Below, one piece after another: positions 33,685 to 45,000 of a stretch of 64,000 nt of DNA. The translations under genes and the position numbers were made by a program. Below the pieces are notes generated by a model, which was not told the origin of the DNA, searched no databases, and was given only the letters and a program-made list of their open reading frames with translations. Source of the stretch: an uncultured Bacteroidia bacterium (lineage in GTDB: Bacteria; Bacteroidota; Bacteroidia; Bacteroidales; UBA932); contig CADAND010000014.1 in assembly GCA_902789245.1 (NCBI GenBank), forward strand, positions 1-64,000, written 5' to 3'. Every line of letters starts with the position of its first letter. Position 1 is the first letter of the stretch.

Positions 33685-35540
33685 TCAGCGGCCGAAATAG
33701 ACCAAAAGAACAGATATATCCGCTGGCGAAACCCCGGAAATGCGAGCAGCCTGGGCAATCGTCAGCGGATGATATTTTTTAAACTTCTGCCGGCACTCGA
33801 TCGTCAGACCGGCCACACGGTCGAAATCAAAATTCTCGGGAATTCGAAGGTCCTCGAGCCGCTGAATCTTCTCCGCCATCTGCATTTCACGGTCGATATA
33901 ACCACGATACCGGAGCGAAATTTCCACGCTTTCAACAGCCTCTTGTTCATAAGTTCCACGTGGAACAATCCTCAGTAGTTCCTCGAGCGAAACCTCGGGC
34001 CGCGTCGCTAGATCAGCGATTCTTTTGGACTCCGTAATGGGACTGGATCCGACGGATTGCAGGTAAGGATTTGCCTCTTTCGCGGTCAGATTCCTACGCT
34101 CGCAATATTCTTGTAACTCTTTGACCTGCTCGTATTTACGCATTGCTGCGGCATAGCGTTGTTCGCCTGCGAGGCCGATCTCATGGCCGACGGGAGTCAG
34201 ACGCTGGTCAGCATTGTCCTGACGCAGCAGGATGCGATACTCCGCACGCGAGGTGAACATCCGGTACGGCTCATCCACACCCTTCGTAACCAGGTCGTCA
34301 ATCAAAACGCCGATATAAGACTGGTCGCGGCGCAGGATAAGCGGATCCAGCTCCCGCAGCTTCCGATGGGCGTTGATTCCTGCCATAACTCCTTGAGCAG
34401 CAGCCTCTTCGTACCCAGTTGTGCCGTTTACCTGGCCCGCCAGGAAGAGATTCTCGACAAAACGGGACTCCAAACTCGGGCGCGATCGAAGAAATCGTAC
34501 TCGACGGCGTAGGCCGGACGGAAAATCTTGACCTCCTCCAAGCCCGCAATGGCATGCAACGCATCCAACTGGACCGGCAAAGGAAGCGAAGAGGAAAAAC
34601 CCTGGAGATAGTATTCGTTCGTGCTCCGCCCTTCCGGTTCGAGGAAGAGCTGGTGCGCGGGGTTGTCCGGGAAGACCCGAAGCTTGTCCTCGATGCTCGG
34701 GCAGTAACGCGGGCCGCGGCCATGGATCAGGCCGGTAAAGAGCGGCGACTCGTCGAAGCCGCTCCGCAGGATCTCGTGCACCCGTTCGTTGGTGTGCAAA
34801 ATAAAACAGGGCATCTGCTCTGCTCCCAGACCCTGAACAGCAGATGGCTCAGGCAGGAAAGAAAAACGAGCTGGGTCGGGGTCGCCAAGCTGAACTGGAA
34901 GTTTGGAGACATCGACGGAAGAAATGTCAATCCGGGGCGGCGTCCCCGTCTTCATCCGATCGGTCGAAAGACCTCGCTCGACCAGTTGCTCGGTCAGACC
35001 ATAAGATGCAAGTTCACCAATGCGCCCGCCTTCCATCTGATGGCGCCCGATAAACAGTTTACCGGAAAGAAAGGTCCCGGCAGTCAAAACAACCGCTCGA
35101 GACATGAAAATTGCCCCGGTATTTGTCTTGACTCCGCAGATTTTTGAATTCTCAAAGAGAAATTCCGTCGCGGAATCCGCGTAAATATCTAAATTACAAG
35201 AACTTTCAAGTACCTTGCGCCAATTGAGCGAAAACTGGATTTTATCGCACTGAGCGCGCGGACTCCACATCGCAGGACCCTTTGAACGGTTAAGCATGCG
35301 AAATTGGAGCGTCGAACGGTCAGTCACGATTCCCGACCATCCGCCGAGCGCATCAATCTCCCGGACGATCTGTCCTTTGGCAATTCCACCCACAGCCGGG
35401 TTGCAGGACATCTTGGCGAAGCCAAGCATATCCATCGTGACGAGCAGTACCGAAGAACCGAGCGTTGCAGCAGCCATCGCGGCCTCGCAACCGGCGTGTC
35501 CCCCACCCACAACAATTATATCATACATCCGCTCCATCAC
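33685..35540 (-). pseudogene. mnmG: tRNA uridine-5-carboxymethylaminomethyl modification enzyme MnmG, frameshifted
   Basis: The N-terminal part (35540 to about 34480) has the FAD motif IIVVGGGHAGCEAA, CNPAVGGIAKG, and FRPAYAVEYDFFD. The C-terminal part (about 34473 to 33685) begins LESRFVENLFLAGQVNGTTGYEEAA and ends with the MnmE-contact domain SPADISVLLVYFG. Adding one base near 34480 joins them as a normal MnmG of about 620 residues. MnmG modifies wobble uridines with MnmE. Loss would be costly, so sequence error is as likely as a true mutation. The start may be 35540 or 35528. It partly overlaps the ybeY end. Confidence 0.88.
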
Positions 35541-35956
35541 AAAGACGCACGCATATCGAGGTAGTAGTTTTCCTTACGACGCATCTCGGCAATATCCGCC
35601 TCACTGTGATCGTCATAGCCGATCAGGTGCAGTAAGCCATGAACCATCACGCGATTCAGTTCATCTGCAAACTCCGTCCCATAGAACTGAGCATTCTCAC
35701 GAACAGAATCGATGCTGATGAAGAGGTCGCCAGAGAGAACGTCCTTCTCACAATAATCAAAGGTAATGATGTCCGTGAAATAGTCGTGCTGGAGGTACTT
35801 CATGTTGACATCCAGAATGTAATTGTCCGAGCAGAAAATGATGTTGATGGCACCAAGACGGCGCATTTCGCTGCCGGCTACCATTTTGAGCCAGCGGTTG
35901 TTCAAAAGTTTCTGCTTCAGCTCGAAGCGGATATCCTCCTGGAAGTATCGTATCAT
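35537..35956 (-). CDS. ybeY: Endoribonuclease YbeY (rRNA maturation)
   Basis: A 139-residue metal-dependent RNase for 16S rRNA maturation and ribosome quality control. The zinc motif is HGLLHLIGYDDHSE, preceded by the family segment YFTDIITFDY and GDLFIS. Its stop overlaps the mnmG start by four bases. A minus-strand TAAATTTG at 35978-35971 serves as promoter. Confidence 0.95.
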   Translation of the reverse strand: MIRYFQEDIRFELKQKLLNNRWLKMVAGSEMRRLGAINIIFCSDNYILDVNMKYLQHDYFTDIITFDYCEKDVLSGDLFISIDSVRENAQFYGTEFADELNRVMVHGLLHLIGYDDHSEADIAEMRRKENYYLDMRASL

Positions 35957-35970
35957 CGGAAAAATTTTTG

Positions 35971-35978
35971 CAAATTTA
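35971..35978 (-). promoter_or_regulatory. -7 element of ybeY-mnmG
   Basis: The minus-strand reading is TAAATTTG, 14 bases before the ybeY ATG. Confidence 0.5.
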
Positions 35979-36020
35979 CATCTATAAAATGAAATAATTG
36001 GAATTGAAAATAAATATTTC

Positions 36021-36028
36021 TATCTTTG
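36021..36028 (+). promoter_or_regulatory. -7 element of tonB
   Basis: TATCTTTG lies 34 bases before the ATG at 36063, in an AT-rich divergent region with ybeY. Confidence 0.5.
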
Positions 36029-36062
36029 AGACCCAAACGGAATATTTAATGTAACCACGAAT

Positions 36063-36752
36063 ATGGAAGTCAAGAAATCACCCAAAGCTGATCTGAACAA
36101 CAAAAAACTGTTGTTCGTCGAGTTTGGTTTAGTTCTTTCCCTTCTGATTACGATCGCCGCTTTCGAATACCGCACGCGGGAGAAGAAAGAGAGCATCTTT
36201 GAAGCAGAGAACACCGAACTCATTGAGGAGGAGATTATTCCGATCACTCAGGATACCCCTCCGCCGCCCCCCGAGACCCCGAAGATCCCGATTCTGTCCG
36301 ACCAGATTGACATCGTGGACGACAACATCAAGGTGGATGACAACATCCTCAACCTCGAGGATGACTCCAACCTGGGTGTCGAGATCATGGACTACGTAGA
36401 GGAAGTTCAGGAAGAGGTCGTCGAGGAGGAAGCGATTCCGTTTGCCCTCGTCGAGGAAAAGCCGAAATTCCAGGGTGGCGATGCCAACACCTTCTCCAAG
36501 TGGGTGTCCCAGCATCTCGACTATCCTGAGCTCGCCAAGGAAAATGGCGTTTCCGGCCGTGTCATGGTGCAGTTCACCGTGAATCCGAACGGTACCGTTT
36601 CCGACGTGAAGGTGCTCCGCGGCGTGGACCCGTCCCTTGACAAAGAGGCTGTCCGCGTGATCCAGAGCTCCCCGAAGTGGACCCCTGGCAAGCAGCGTGA
36701 CCGCGCTGTGAAGGTTACCTATCAGTTCCCTGTGATCTTCCAGCTGCGATAA
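36063..36752 (+). CDS. tonB: Energy transducer TonB
   Basis: A 229-residue TonB-family protein that couples inner-membrane proton force to outer-membrane receptors. It has a single membrane helix near residues 17-35 (LLFVEFGLVLSLLITIAAF), a proline cluster TPPPPPETPKIP, a long acidic linker, and a C-terminal TonB domain (YPELAKENGVSGRVMVQFTVNPNG, SSPKWTPGKQRDRAVKV). The acidic linker replaces the usual long Pro-Lys stretch. It has its own -7 box and a strong terminator; no ExbB/ExbD pair is adjacent. Confidence 0.93.
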   Translation: MEVKKSPKADLNNKKLLFVEFGLVLSLLITIAAFEYRTREKKESIFEAENTELIEEEIIPITQDTPPPPPETPKIPILSDQIDIVDDNIKVDDNILNLEDDSNLGVEIMDYVEEVQEEVVEEEAIPFALVEEKPKFQGGDANTFSKWVSQHLDYPELAKENGVSGRVMVQFTVNPNGTVSDVKVLRGVDPSLDKEAVRVIQSSPKWTPGKQRDRAVKVTYQFPVIFQLR

Positions 36753-36772
36753 GCAAGCTAAAATGAATAAGA

Positions 36773-36797
36773 GGCCGTCCACGGACGGCCTTTTTTT
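36773..36797 (+). terminator. Terminator of tonB
   Basis: The stem GGCCGTCC/GGACGGCC with a two-base gap is followed by seven T. The next gene starts nine bases later. Confidence 0.88.
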
Positions 36798-36805
36798 GAT
36801 GAAAG

Positions 36806-37990
36806 ATGGAGAATAAGAGAGAAGAAAAAGCAGTCTTTGTCGGCATCATCAGGCAGGATGACGACGAGCGTAAGATCTACGAATACCTCGACGAACTGCA
36901 GTTCCTCGCGGAGACAGCCGGCGCCATCGGCGACAAGCAGTTCGTCCAGCGGGTGGACCGTCCTGATAAAGCGACCTATATCCGCAGCGGAAAGCTGCAG
37001 GAGATCGCCAATTACTGTGAGGAGAATCACATTGATTATGTGATCTTTGACGATGAATTGACGGGCATGCAGCAGCGTAATATCGAGAAAATCATCAAGA
37101 CCTCCGCAGTTATCGACCGGACGAGCTTGATCCTCGAAATATTCTCCCAGCGCGCCCAAACAGCCTACGCCAAAACACAGGTCGAACTGGCCCGCTACAA
37201 CTACATGCTGCCGCGCCTCGCGGGCATGTGGACCCACCTGGAGCGTCAGCGCGGCGGCATGGGCACACGCGGCGGTATGGGTGAAACCCAGATCGAAGTG
37301 GACCGCCGCATCGTGCGCGAGCGTATCTCCAAACTCAAGGAAGACCTGAAGAAAATCGACAAGCAGATGGCCACCCAGCGCAGCAACCGCGGGCAGCTGG
37401 TTCGCCTCTCGCTGGTCGGCTACACCAACGTGGGCAAGTCCACGCTGATGAATCTCCTCTCCAAATCGGACGTATTTGCTGAAAATAAGCTCTTTGCGAC
37501 CCTCGACACAACTGTCCGAAAGGTCGTGATCGGCAACGTGCCTTTCCTGCTCAGCGACACTGTCGGATTCATCCGCAAACTCCCCACCCAGCTGATCGAA
37601 GCATTCAAAAGCACCCTCGATGAGGTCCGGGAGGCGGACATCCTGGTCCACGTCGTGGACATCTCGCATCCCGACTACGAGGAGCAGATGGAAGTCGTGG
37701 ATAAGACGCTCAAGGATATTTCCGCCGCAGACAAGCCCGTTTACGTCGTTTTTAACAAGACGGACGCCTATACCTACGAACCCTACGACGAGTTCTCTTT
37801 AGAGCCCAAAAACGAGCGTAATTTCACGCTGGAAGAGCTGAAATACAAGTGGATCAGCGGCCGCAAGATCCCCTGCATCTTTATCTCCGCCATTAAGAAG
37901 GAGAACATAGACAAACTCCGCGACGACATCTACAAGATGGTCGCGGAGATTCATGCAGGACGTTATCCTTTCAATAACTTCCTTTGGTAA
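36806..37990 (+). CDS. hflX: GTPase HflX
   Basis: A 394-residue ribosome-associated GTPase that splits stalled ribosomes. An N-terminal HflX domain contains FDDELTGMQQRNIEK and RTSLILEIFSQRAQT. The glycine-rich RGGMGTRGGMGETQIEVDRR precedes a coiled-coil stretch. The G domain has SLVGYTNVGKSTLMN (G1), DTVGFIRKLP (G3) and NKTD (G4). No own promoter is clear after the tonB terminator, so it may depend on readthrough. Confidence 0.96.
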   Translation: MENKREEKAVFVGIIRQDDDERKIYEYLDELQFLAETAGAIGDKQFVQRVDRPDKATYIRSGKLQEIANYCEENHIDYVIFDDELTGMQQRNIEKIIKTSAVIDRTSLILEIFSQRAQTAYAKTQVELARYNYMLPRLAGMWTHLERQRGGMGTRGGMGETQIEVDRRIVRERISKLKEDLKKIDKQMATQRSNRGQLVRLSLVGYTNVGKSTLMNLLSKSDVFAENKLFATLDTTVRKVVIGNVPFLLSDTVGFIRKLPTQLIEAFKSTLDEVREADILVHVVDISHPDYEEQMEVVDKTLKDISAADKPVYVVFNKTDAYTYEPYDEFSLEPKNERNFTLEELKYKWISGRKIPCIFISAIKKENIDKLRDDIYKMVAEIHAGRYPFNNFLW

Positions 37991-37992
37991 AA

Positions 37993-38024
37993 AAGAAAGA
38001 CCGGCTGTTTGGCCGGTCTTTCTT
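37993..38024. terminator. Bidirectional terminator between hflX and frdB
   Basis: The 13-bp stem AAGAAAGACCGGC/GCCGGTCTTTCTT has T-rich sequence on the plus side and A-rich sequence on the other. It fits the convergent genes. Confidence 0.85.
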
Positions 38025-38026
38025 AT

Positions 38027-38806
38027 TTATTCAGAGAACTTTGCCTTGAGGAATTCGCGGTTCAGGCGGGCAATGTGCGACACGCTGATACCCTTCGGGC
38101 ACTCCAGCTCGCAGGCACGCGTATTGGTACAGTTGCCGAAACCGAGTTCATCCATCTTGGCCACCATCGCACGGGCGCGACGCTTAGCCTCGAGGCGACC
38201 CTGCGGAAGCAGGGCGAGGGAGCTGACGCGGGCCGCGACGAAGAGCATGGCAGAGCCGTTCTTACAGGTGGCCACACAGGCACCACAGCCCACGCAGGCT
38301 GCAGCATCCATGCTTTCCTCGGCACGGTCGTGCGAAATCAGGATGTTGTTGGCATCCTGCGCAGAACCGGTACGCACGGAGATGAAGCCACCGGCCTGAA
38401 GGATCTTATCGAAGGCGGTACGGTCCACAACAAGGTCCTTGATAATCGGGAAACCGGCACTCCGCCAGGGCTCCACCGTAATGGTTGCGCCATCCTTGAA
38501 GTGGCGCATGAAAAGCTGGCAGGTGGTCACATGGTCGTCCGGACCGTGTGCACGGCCGTCAATATACAGTCCACAGGCGCCGCAGATGCCTTCACGGCAG
38601 TCGTGATCGAAGGAAACGGGACCACTGCTCTGGCAGCCACGCTCCACGGCCACGGGATCGCATCCTTCGCGGATCAGCTGCTCGTTCAGAATATCGAGCA
38701 TTTCCAGGAAGGAAGCATCCTCTTCGATGCCGGAAATATGGTAGGTCTCGAAATGACCCGGGGTCTTGGCGTTCTTCTGACGCCATATTTTCAGATTGAA
38801 TTCCAT
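38027..38806 (-). CDS. frdB: Fumarate reductase / succinate dehydrogenase iron-sulphur subunit
   Basis: A 259-residue electron-transfer subunit. The plant-type [2Fe-2S] site is [15 protein letters not shown]. The ferredoxin-like cysteines [11 protein letters not shown] and [15 protein letters not shown] bind the [4Fe-4S] and [3Fe-4S] clusters. The extra segment [16 protein letters not shown] is usual in the Bacteroidota enzyme. It lies five bases after frdA. In gut Bacteroidota this complex works as a menaquinol:fumarate reductase. No membrane cytochrome b subunit is adjacent. Confidence 0.95.
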   Translation of the reverse strand: MEFNLKIWRQKNAKTPGHFETYHISGIEEDASFLEMLDILNEQLIREGCDPVAVERGCQSSGPVSFDHDCREGICGACGLYIDGRAHGPDDHVTTCQLFMRHFKDGATITVEPWRSAGFPIIKDLVVDRTAFDKILQAGGFISVRTGSAQDANNILISHDRAEESMDAAACVGCGACVATCKNGSAMLFVAARVSSLALLPQGRLEAKRRARAMVAKMDELGFGNCTNTRACELECPKGISVSHIARLNREFLKAKFSE

Positions 38807-38811
38807 CTCGC

Positions 38812-40758
38812 TTAGTCTTTGTAATTTCTCGTTTTCACCTCGATAAACTCATACTTGAGCGGCTCCTTGTGGAGTTCGGGCTCCTTATCCTCGCCCTTGT
38901 ACTCCCAAGCGGAGACATACATGAAGTTGGCGTCGTCGCGCTTGGCCTCACCCTCCTCGGTCTGGCTCTCCACACGGAAGTGGCCGCCGCAGGACTCGGT
39001 ACGGTTTAAGGCGTCGCGCGCCATCAGCTCGCCGATATCGAAGAAATCCTCCAGACGGAGGGCTTTCTCGAGCTCCTGGTTGAATTCAAACTGTGTTCCG
39101 GGCACTTTGACATTCTCATAGAATTCCTTCTTGAGGGCCTTGATTTCGGTGATGGCCTTCTTCAGGCCGGCCTCGTCACGGGCCATACCCACGTAGTCCC
39201 ACATGATGTTTCCGAGACGCTTGTGGATGGAATCAACGGTCTCCTTACCATTGATGGCAAAGAGGCGGTCGATACGGGCCTGAACGGCCTTTTCGGCTTC
39301 GTCGAATTCCTTCGTATTGACGTCCGTCTTGGGCTCGGCAAACTTGTGGGAGAGATAGTCGCCGATCGTGACAGGCAGCACGAAATAACCGTCCGCCAGG
39401 CCCTGCATCAGCGCGGAAGCGCCGAGGCGGTTGCCGCCGTGGTCGGAGAAGTTAGCCTCGCCGATGGCGTAGAGGCCCGGAATCGTGGTCTGCAGGTCAT
39501 AATCGACCCAGATGCCACCCATGGTGTAGTGAATGGCCGGATAGATCATCATCGGCTCCTCCCAAGGGGAGCTGGCGGTGATCTTCTCATACATTTCGAA
39601 GAGGTTGCCATAACGCTCTGCCACACGCTGGTGGCCCAGGCGCTTGATAGCGTCCGAGAAATCGAGGAAGACTGCCTTGCCCGTCTCGTTCACACCGAAA
39701 CCGGCGTCGCAGCGCTCCTTGGCGGCGCGGGAAGCCACGTCACGCGGCACAAGATTACCGAAAGCCGGGTAGCGGCGCTCCAGGTAATAATCGCGGTCCG
39801 CCTCAGGAATCTGGGAGGCTTTGATTTCGCGCTTGCGGAGTTTCTCCACGTCCTCCTTCTTCTTCGGCACCCAGATACGGCCGTCGTTACGCAGGGACTC
39901 GGACATCAGAGTCAGCTTGCACTGTTGTTCACCGTGGACCGGAATACAGGTCGGGTGAATCTGCGCGAAGCAGGGATTTCCAAAGAAAGCGCCCTTGCGG
40001 TAGCACTGCATGGCAGCGGAACCGTTGCTGTTCATTGCGTTGGTGGACAGGAAATACGCGTTGCCGTAGCCGCCCGTCGCAATCACGACTGCGTGTGCAC
40101 CGAAGCGCTCCAGCTGACCAGTCACGAGGTTGCGGGCGATGATACCCTTGGCCTGGCCGTCCACGATCACGAGATCAAGCATTTCATGACGCGGATAGGC
40201 CTTCACGCTACCGTTTGCAATCTCCTTATTCAGGGAAGCATACGCACCCAGGAGGAGCTGCTGTCCGGTTTGACCGCGGGCGTAGAAGGTACGACTCACC
40301 TGCACACCGCCGAAAGAACGGTTGGCCAGGTATCCGCCATACTCACGGGCGAAAGGAACACCCTGCGCCACGCACTGGTCGATGATGGAGGCGCTCACTT
40401 CAGCCAAACGGTACACATTGGCTTCGCGGGCACGGTAGTCACCACCTTTGATCGTGTCGTAGAACAGACGATAGACGGAGTCGTTGTCGTTCTGATAGTT
40501 CTTGGCGGCATTAATACCACCCTGCGCGGCGATGGAGTGCGCACGGCGCGGGGTGTCGCTGATGCAGAAAACCTTTACATTGTAGCCCAGTTCGCCGAGG
40601 GAAGCAGCTGCGGATGCGCCACCCAGACCGGTACCGACCACGATGATCTCAAGTTTTCTCTTGTTGTTCGGACTCACCAGACGGATTTCCGACTTGCGCC
40701 GGGTCCATTTGCTTTCAAGCGGTCCAGCAGGAATTTTGGAATTTAACTTGTCAGACAT
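38812..40758 (-). CDS. frdA: Fumarate reductase / succinate dehydrogenase flavoprotein subunit
   Basis: A 648-residue FAD-binding catalytic subunit. It has [15 protein letters not shown] for FAD binding, [18 protein letters not shown] with the histidine for covalent FAD, HPTCIP, and the catalytic [17 protein letters not shown] end. The ATG at 40758 gives the common [19 protein letters not shown] start; an earlier ATG at 40791 lies inside the ruvB stop region. ruvB ends 29 bases upstream on the same strand, where frdC would be expected in related genomes. Confidence 0.95.
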   Translation of the reverse strand: MSDKLNSKIPAGPLESKWTRRKSEIRLVSPNNKRKLEIIVVGTGLGGASAAASLGELGYNVKVFCISDTPRRAHSIAAQGGINAAKNYQNDNDSVYRLFYDTIKGGDYRAREANVYRLAEVSASIIDQCVAQGVPFAREYGGYLANRSFGGVQVSRTFYARGQTGQQLLLGAYASLNKEIANGSVKAYPRHEMLDLVIVDGQAKGIIARNLVTGQLERFGAHAVVIATGGYGNAYFLSTNAMNSNGSAAMQCYRKGAFFGNPCFAQIHPTCIPVHGEQQCKLTLMSESLRNDGRIWVPKKKEDVEKLRKREIKASQIPEADRDYYLERRYPAFGNLVPRDVASRAAKERCDAGFGVNETGKAVFLDFSDAIKRLGHQRVAERYGNLFEMYEKITASSPWEEPMMIYPAIHYTMGGIWVDYDLQTTIPGLYAIGEANFSDHGGNRLGASALMQGLADGYFVLPVTIGDYLSHKFAEPKTDVNTKEFDEAEKAVQARIDRLFAINGKETVDSIHKRLGNIMWDYVGMARDEAGLKKAITEIKALKKEFYENVKVPGTQFEFNQELEKALRLEDFFDIGELMARDALNRTESCGGHFRVESQTEEGEAKRDDANFMYVSAWEYKGEDKEPELHKEPLKYEFIEVKTRNYKD

Positions 40759-40787
40759 TGTTAGGTGTTTATATATTGTTTCTTTAC

Positions 40788-41807
40788 TCAAAAAAGCGTG
40801 TTGGCGTTGTTCTGATAGGGATCCAGTCCCATGTGTTTATACGAAAGCTCCGTGGCCACGCGGCCGCGCTGTGTCCGGACGATGAATCCCTCCTTGATCA
40901 GGAAAGGCTCATACACTTCCTCGTAAGTTCCCTGATCCTCTCCGATGGCGGTCGCCAGGGTATTGGCACCGACCGGACCTCCCTTGAAAGTAGAGATGAT
41001 TGTCCGGAGGATCTTGTTGTCGATAGAATCCAGGCCACGCTTGTCTATATTCAGTTTATCGAGCGCATAGCGAGCAATCTTCAAGTCGATGTGGCCGTCG
41101 CCCATCACCTGCGCGAAGTCGCGTACGCGACGGAGCAGGGAATTGGCTATACGCGGCGTTCCGCGGCTGCGGAGAGCAATCTCCTGCGCCGCTTCCGGCT
41201 CTATCTCCACTTTCAGGATTCCCGCGCTTCGAGTGACGATCTTGACCAGGTCCGCGGTATCGTAGTACTCCAACCCTTCGGTGATACCGAAACGGGCGCG
41301 GAGCGGCGCCGTCAGCAAACCGGCACGCGTCGTGGCGCCCACCAGCGTGAAAGGATTGAGGGAAATCCGCACAGAACGGGCTCCAGGCCCCTTGTCAATC
41401 ATGATATCGATTACGAAATCTTCCATGGCGGAGTAAAGATACTCTTCCACTTCCGGAGCAAGCCGGTGAATTTCATCGATAAACAGGACATCCCCCGTCT
41501 CAAGCGAAGTCAGCAAGCCGGCCAGATCGCCGGGCCGGTCGAGGACGGGACCGGAAGTAATCTTCATGTTGACCCCCATCTCATTGGCAATGATGTGCGC
41601 CAAGGTCGTCTTTCCCAGACCCGGAGGGCCATGGAAAAGGGTGTGGTCCAAGGACTCTCCGCGCATTTTGGCTGCCTGGATATAGACGCGCAGACGGGAC
41701 ACGATTTCTCCCTGTCCGGTGAAATCTTCCAGCTCCTGGGGCCGGATAATTCCGTCCAATTCCTTATCTTTGCAGTCGTTTGCGTTATGAGGGTCGAATT
41801 CCTGCAT
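40788..41807 (-). CDS. ruvB: Holliday junction helicase RuvB
   Basis: A 339-residue AAA+ motor for branch migration. Walker A is [11 protein letters not shown], Walker B is LFIDEIHRL, sensor 1 is VGATTRAG, and the C-terminal winged helix has [16 protein letters not shown] prefer the ATG at 41807 ([11 protein letters not shown]); the region upstream overlaps the -7 box. frdA and frdB follow in the same direction. Confidence 0.96.
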   Translation of the reverse strand: MQEFDPHNANDCKDKELDGIIRPQELEDFTGQGEIVSRLRVYIQAAKMRGESLDHTLFHGPPGLGKTTLAHIIANEMGVNMKITSGPVLDRPGDLAGLLTSLETGDVLFIDEIHRLAPEVEEYLYSAMEDFVIDIMIDKGPGARSVRISLNPFTLVGATTRAGLLTAPLRARFGITEGLEYYDTADLVKIVTRSAGILKVEIEPEAAQEIALRSRGTPRIANSLLRRVRDFAQVMGDGHIDLKIARYALDKLNIDKRGLDSIDNKILRTIISTFKGGPVGANTLATAIGEDQGTYEEVYEPFLIKEGFIVRTQRGRVATELSYKHMGLDPYQNNANTLF

Positions 41808-41831
41808 GCGAGGGGCTTGACTTTTAGAATA

Positions 41832-41839
41832 CAAATATA
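41832..41839 (-). promoter_or_regulatory. -7 element of ruvB
   Basis: The minus-strand reading is TATATTTG, 24 bases before the ruvB ATG at 41807. Confidence 0.5.
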
Positions 41840-42065
41840 CTTCTTTTATTTTGAAAATCTGTTATTTCTTTTTGGGTTGTTGAAATGTTGATAACTCAAT
41901 CAAGTAATTATTTATCAAATTTTTAAAATAAAAGGGTGTAGTTAAAAAGTCTGTTGATTTTCTGTGATTATCGTTGTTGATAACGGTCCGGTTTATTTTA
42001 TTCACAGAAAAAATCCGGCGTTAAACAGGATTTCAACATACTTTTCAACCGATTTTTTACATAGC
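41840..42065. other. AT-rich intergenic region with DnaA-box-like words (possible origin)
   Basis: An unusually AT-rich gap for this GC-rich segment, between divergent ruvB and mfd. It contains TGTTGATAA (reverse complement TTATCAACA) at 41886-41894 and 41975-41983, and again at 42067-42075 overlapping the mfd start. It also holds TTATTCACA at 41998-42006, which fits TTATNCACA. T-rich and A-rich runs lie between them. I cannot show that it is the replication origin. Confidence 0.35.
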
Positions 42066-45000
42066 ATGTTGATAAGTTCAAAATCCACTGAACTCCTTCG
42101 TGACAGAATAAAAACCTCGCGGGAAGTATTCTGTCGCGGGCTGTTTTTATCTGCCCGCTGGTTTGTCCTTTCCCAGGCTGTCCAGAAGGGGATGCAGATC
42201 GTTGTCCTTCCGAACAGGGAGGCCGCGGAATACTGTGCGGCGGACCTGTATCATCTCATCGAAGGGGACAGGGTATTCTTCCTGCCCGAGTCGGGAAAGA
42301 GCGTAGAGCGGAGCAATTACAAATCCTCGCTCGGCGTCCAGCGCACCTCCGCCATCGGTAAGATATTGTCTTATGAAAAATCCGACCTGCTTATCATAGT
42401 CACCTATCCTGAGGCGCTTTCGGAAGAAATTCCTGTCACCCAGGCCATTCAGGAAGCAGTTTTCAGAATAGAAAAGGGACAGGAGATATCCCATGACGAA
42501 ATCATCAGAACCTTGGTCGGAAAGGGCTTTGAGAAGGTAGATTTCGTTTCCGCGCCGGGTCAGTACGCCATCCGCGGCTCCATCGTCGATATTTTCTCTT
42601 ATTCAGAGAATTATCCTTACCGCATCTCTTTTTGGGGAGATGAAATCGAGCAGATACATTCCTTTGACTGCAATACCCAGCTGTCCCGGGAAAAGGTAGA
42701 CAAGGCGGAAATCGTATCCGACGTCGTAGGTGGCGGAGAAGTGCAGGGACAGCCGCTGACGGACATTTTCCCGAAGGAAAGCGAGATCTGGCTGGACTCC
42801 TCGGATATGTATCACAAGCAGGCCTTTTTCAAGGCGCTGATGCCGTTCAAACACGTATTTCTGGATCCGCCTCTGGCTTATGAAGGAGATGATTTTGTCT
42901 GGTTCAAAATATCCCCGCAGCCGAGTTTTAACAAGAACTTTGAACTGCTCACGGAGGATATCCGCAGCCACCTGGAAAACAACTATCAGGTCTATATCTA
43001 CGGCGAGAAAGAGCAGCAGCTGGAGCGCATCCGCTCCATCCTGGTCCAGAACGGCGGCCTGCAGCCCAAATTTGTAAGCGGCAAGAACATCCACAACGGA
43101 TTTATCGATGCGCAGGACAAGATTTGCTGCTACTCGGACCATGAGATTTTCGACCGTTTCCACCGGGTCAGCCTGAGGCGTACCGTAGAGAAGAGCGAGC
43201 AGTTGACAGTCAACGACTTGAATTCCTTTAATATCGGCGACTATGTGGTGCATATCGACCACGGCGTGGGCGTATTCGGAGGGCTGGTGCGGCTGCGCGA
43301 CGACTTCGGGCGTATGCGGGAAGTCGTCAAGATTACCTACAAGGACGGTGACGTTGTGTTCGTGTCGGTGCATGCACTGCACAAGATTTCCCGTTTCCGC
43401 TCCAAGGACGGCGAGGCGCCGCGCATCAACAAGTTGGGTTCCAAGTCCTGGATTACGCTGAAATACAATGCTAAATCCAAGGTCAAGGACATCGCCAAGG
43501 ATCTCATCCAGCTCTATGCGAAAAGGCGCGCTTCCAAGGGATTCGCCTTCTCGCCGGATACCTATCTGCAGGAAGAGTTGGAATCCTCCTTCATGTACGA
43601 GGACACGCCCGACCAGGAGACGGCCACCGCCGCCGTGAAGCGGGACATGGAAGATACCTGTCCGATGGACCGGCTTATCTGTGGAGACGTCGGTTTCGGA
43701 AAGACGGAAATCGCCGTCCGGGCGGCCTTCAAGGCCGCTTGCGACAGTAAGCAGGTTGCCGTTCTCGTGCCGACTACCATCCTGGCCCTGCAGCACTACA
43801 ACACCTTCAGGCAGCGTCTGCAGAACCTGCCCTGCAACATCGATTTCGTCAGCCGCCTGCGGACGACCAAAGAAATCAACGATATCAAAAAGCGGCTTGC
43901 AGCCGGCCAGATAGATATTCTGATCGGCACGCACAAGATCCTCAGCCAGGAATTCAAGTTCAAGGACCTGGGCCTGCTGATCATAGACGAAGAGCAGAAA
44001 TTCGGCGTGGCCGCGAAGGAGAAACTACGCTCCTTCAAGGCCTCCGTGGACACGCTCACGCTGACGGCGACCCCGATTCCGCGCACCCTGCAGTTCTCCC
44101 TCTTGGGAGCGCGCGACCTGAGCATCATCAACACCCCGCCGCCCAACCGGATTCCTGTCCAGACGGAGATCATCCTCTTCGACGAGAAAGAGATCCGGAG
44201 CATCATCAACTACGAACTCAACCGCGGCGGCCAGGTCTTTTTCCTGCACAACAAGGTGGAGGAGCTGCCCGCCATCTACGATATCCTGCACCGCCTGATT
44301 CCGGACATGAAAATTTGTGTGGCGCACGGACAGATGGAGTCCAAAGAGTTGGAAAACAAAATGTTGGATTTCATCCGCGGGGACTATGACATGATGCTCT
44401 GCACCACGCTGATCGAGAACGGCCTGGATATTCCGAATGCCAACACGATCCTGATCAACCAGGCGCAGAACTTCGGTCTGAGCGACTTGCATCAGCTGCG
44501 CGGCCGCGTGGGCCGTTCCAACAAAAAGGCCTTCTGCTACCTGATCGTCCCGCCGCTGATCAGCATCAGCGACGATGCTCGCCGGCGCCTCAAGGCCATC
44601 GAGGAATTCTCCGACCTGGGTAGCGGCTTCAACATCGCCATGCAGGACCTGGATATCCGCGGTGCCGGCAACCTGCTGGGTGCGGAGCAGAGCGGCTTCA
44701 TCATGGACATGGGCTTCGAGACCTACCAGAAAATCCTCGCGGAAGCGATGGAAGAGCTGGGTGTCGAAGCGGGCATCATCCCGAAGAACGATCGAGGTAA
44801 GTTCTTGACAGACTGCACGGTAGAGACTGACCAGCCGGCGATGATCCCGGATGATTATATAGACGTGACGGCAGAAAAGATCCGGATCTACCGGACCATC
44901 GACGCGATGTCCTCGGACAAGGAGATAGATCGTTTCGCCACCCAGCTGGCCGACCGCTTCGGCGAGTTCCCCGCCGAGATCGGCAACCTCTTCGAGGTGG

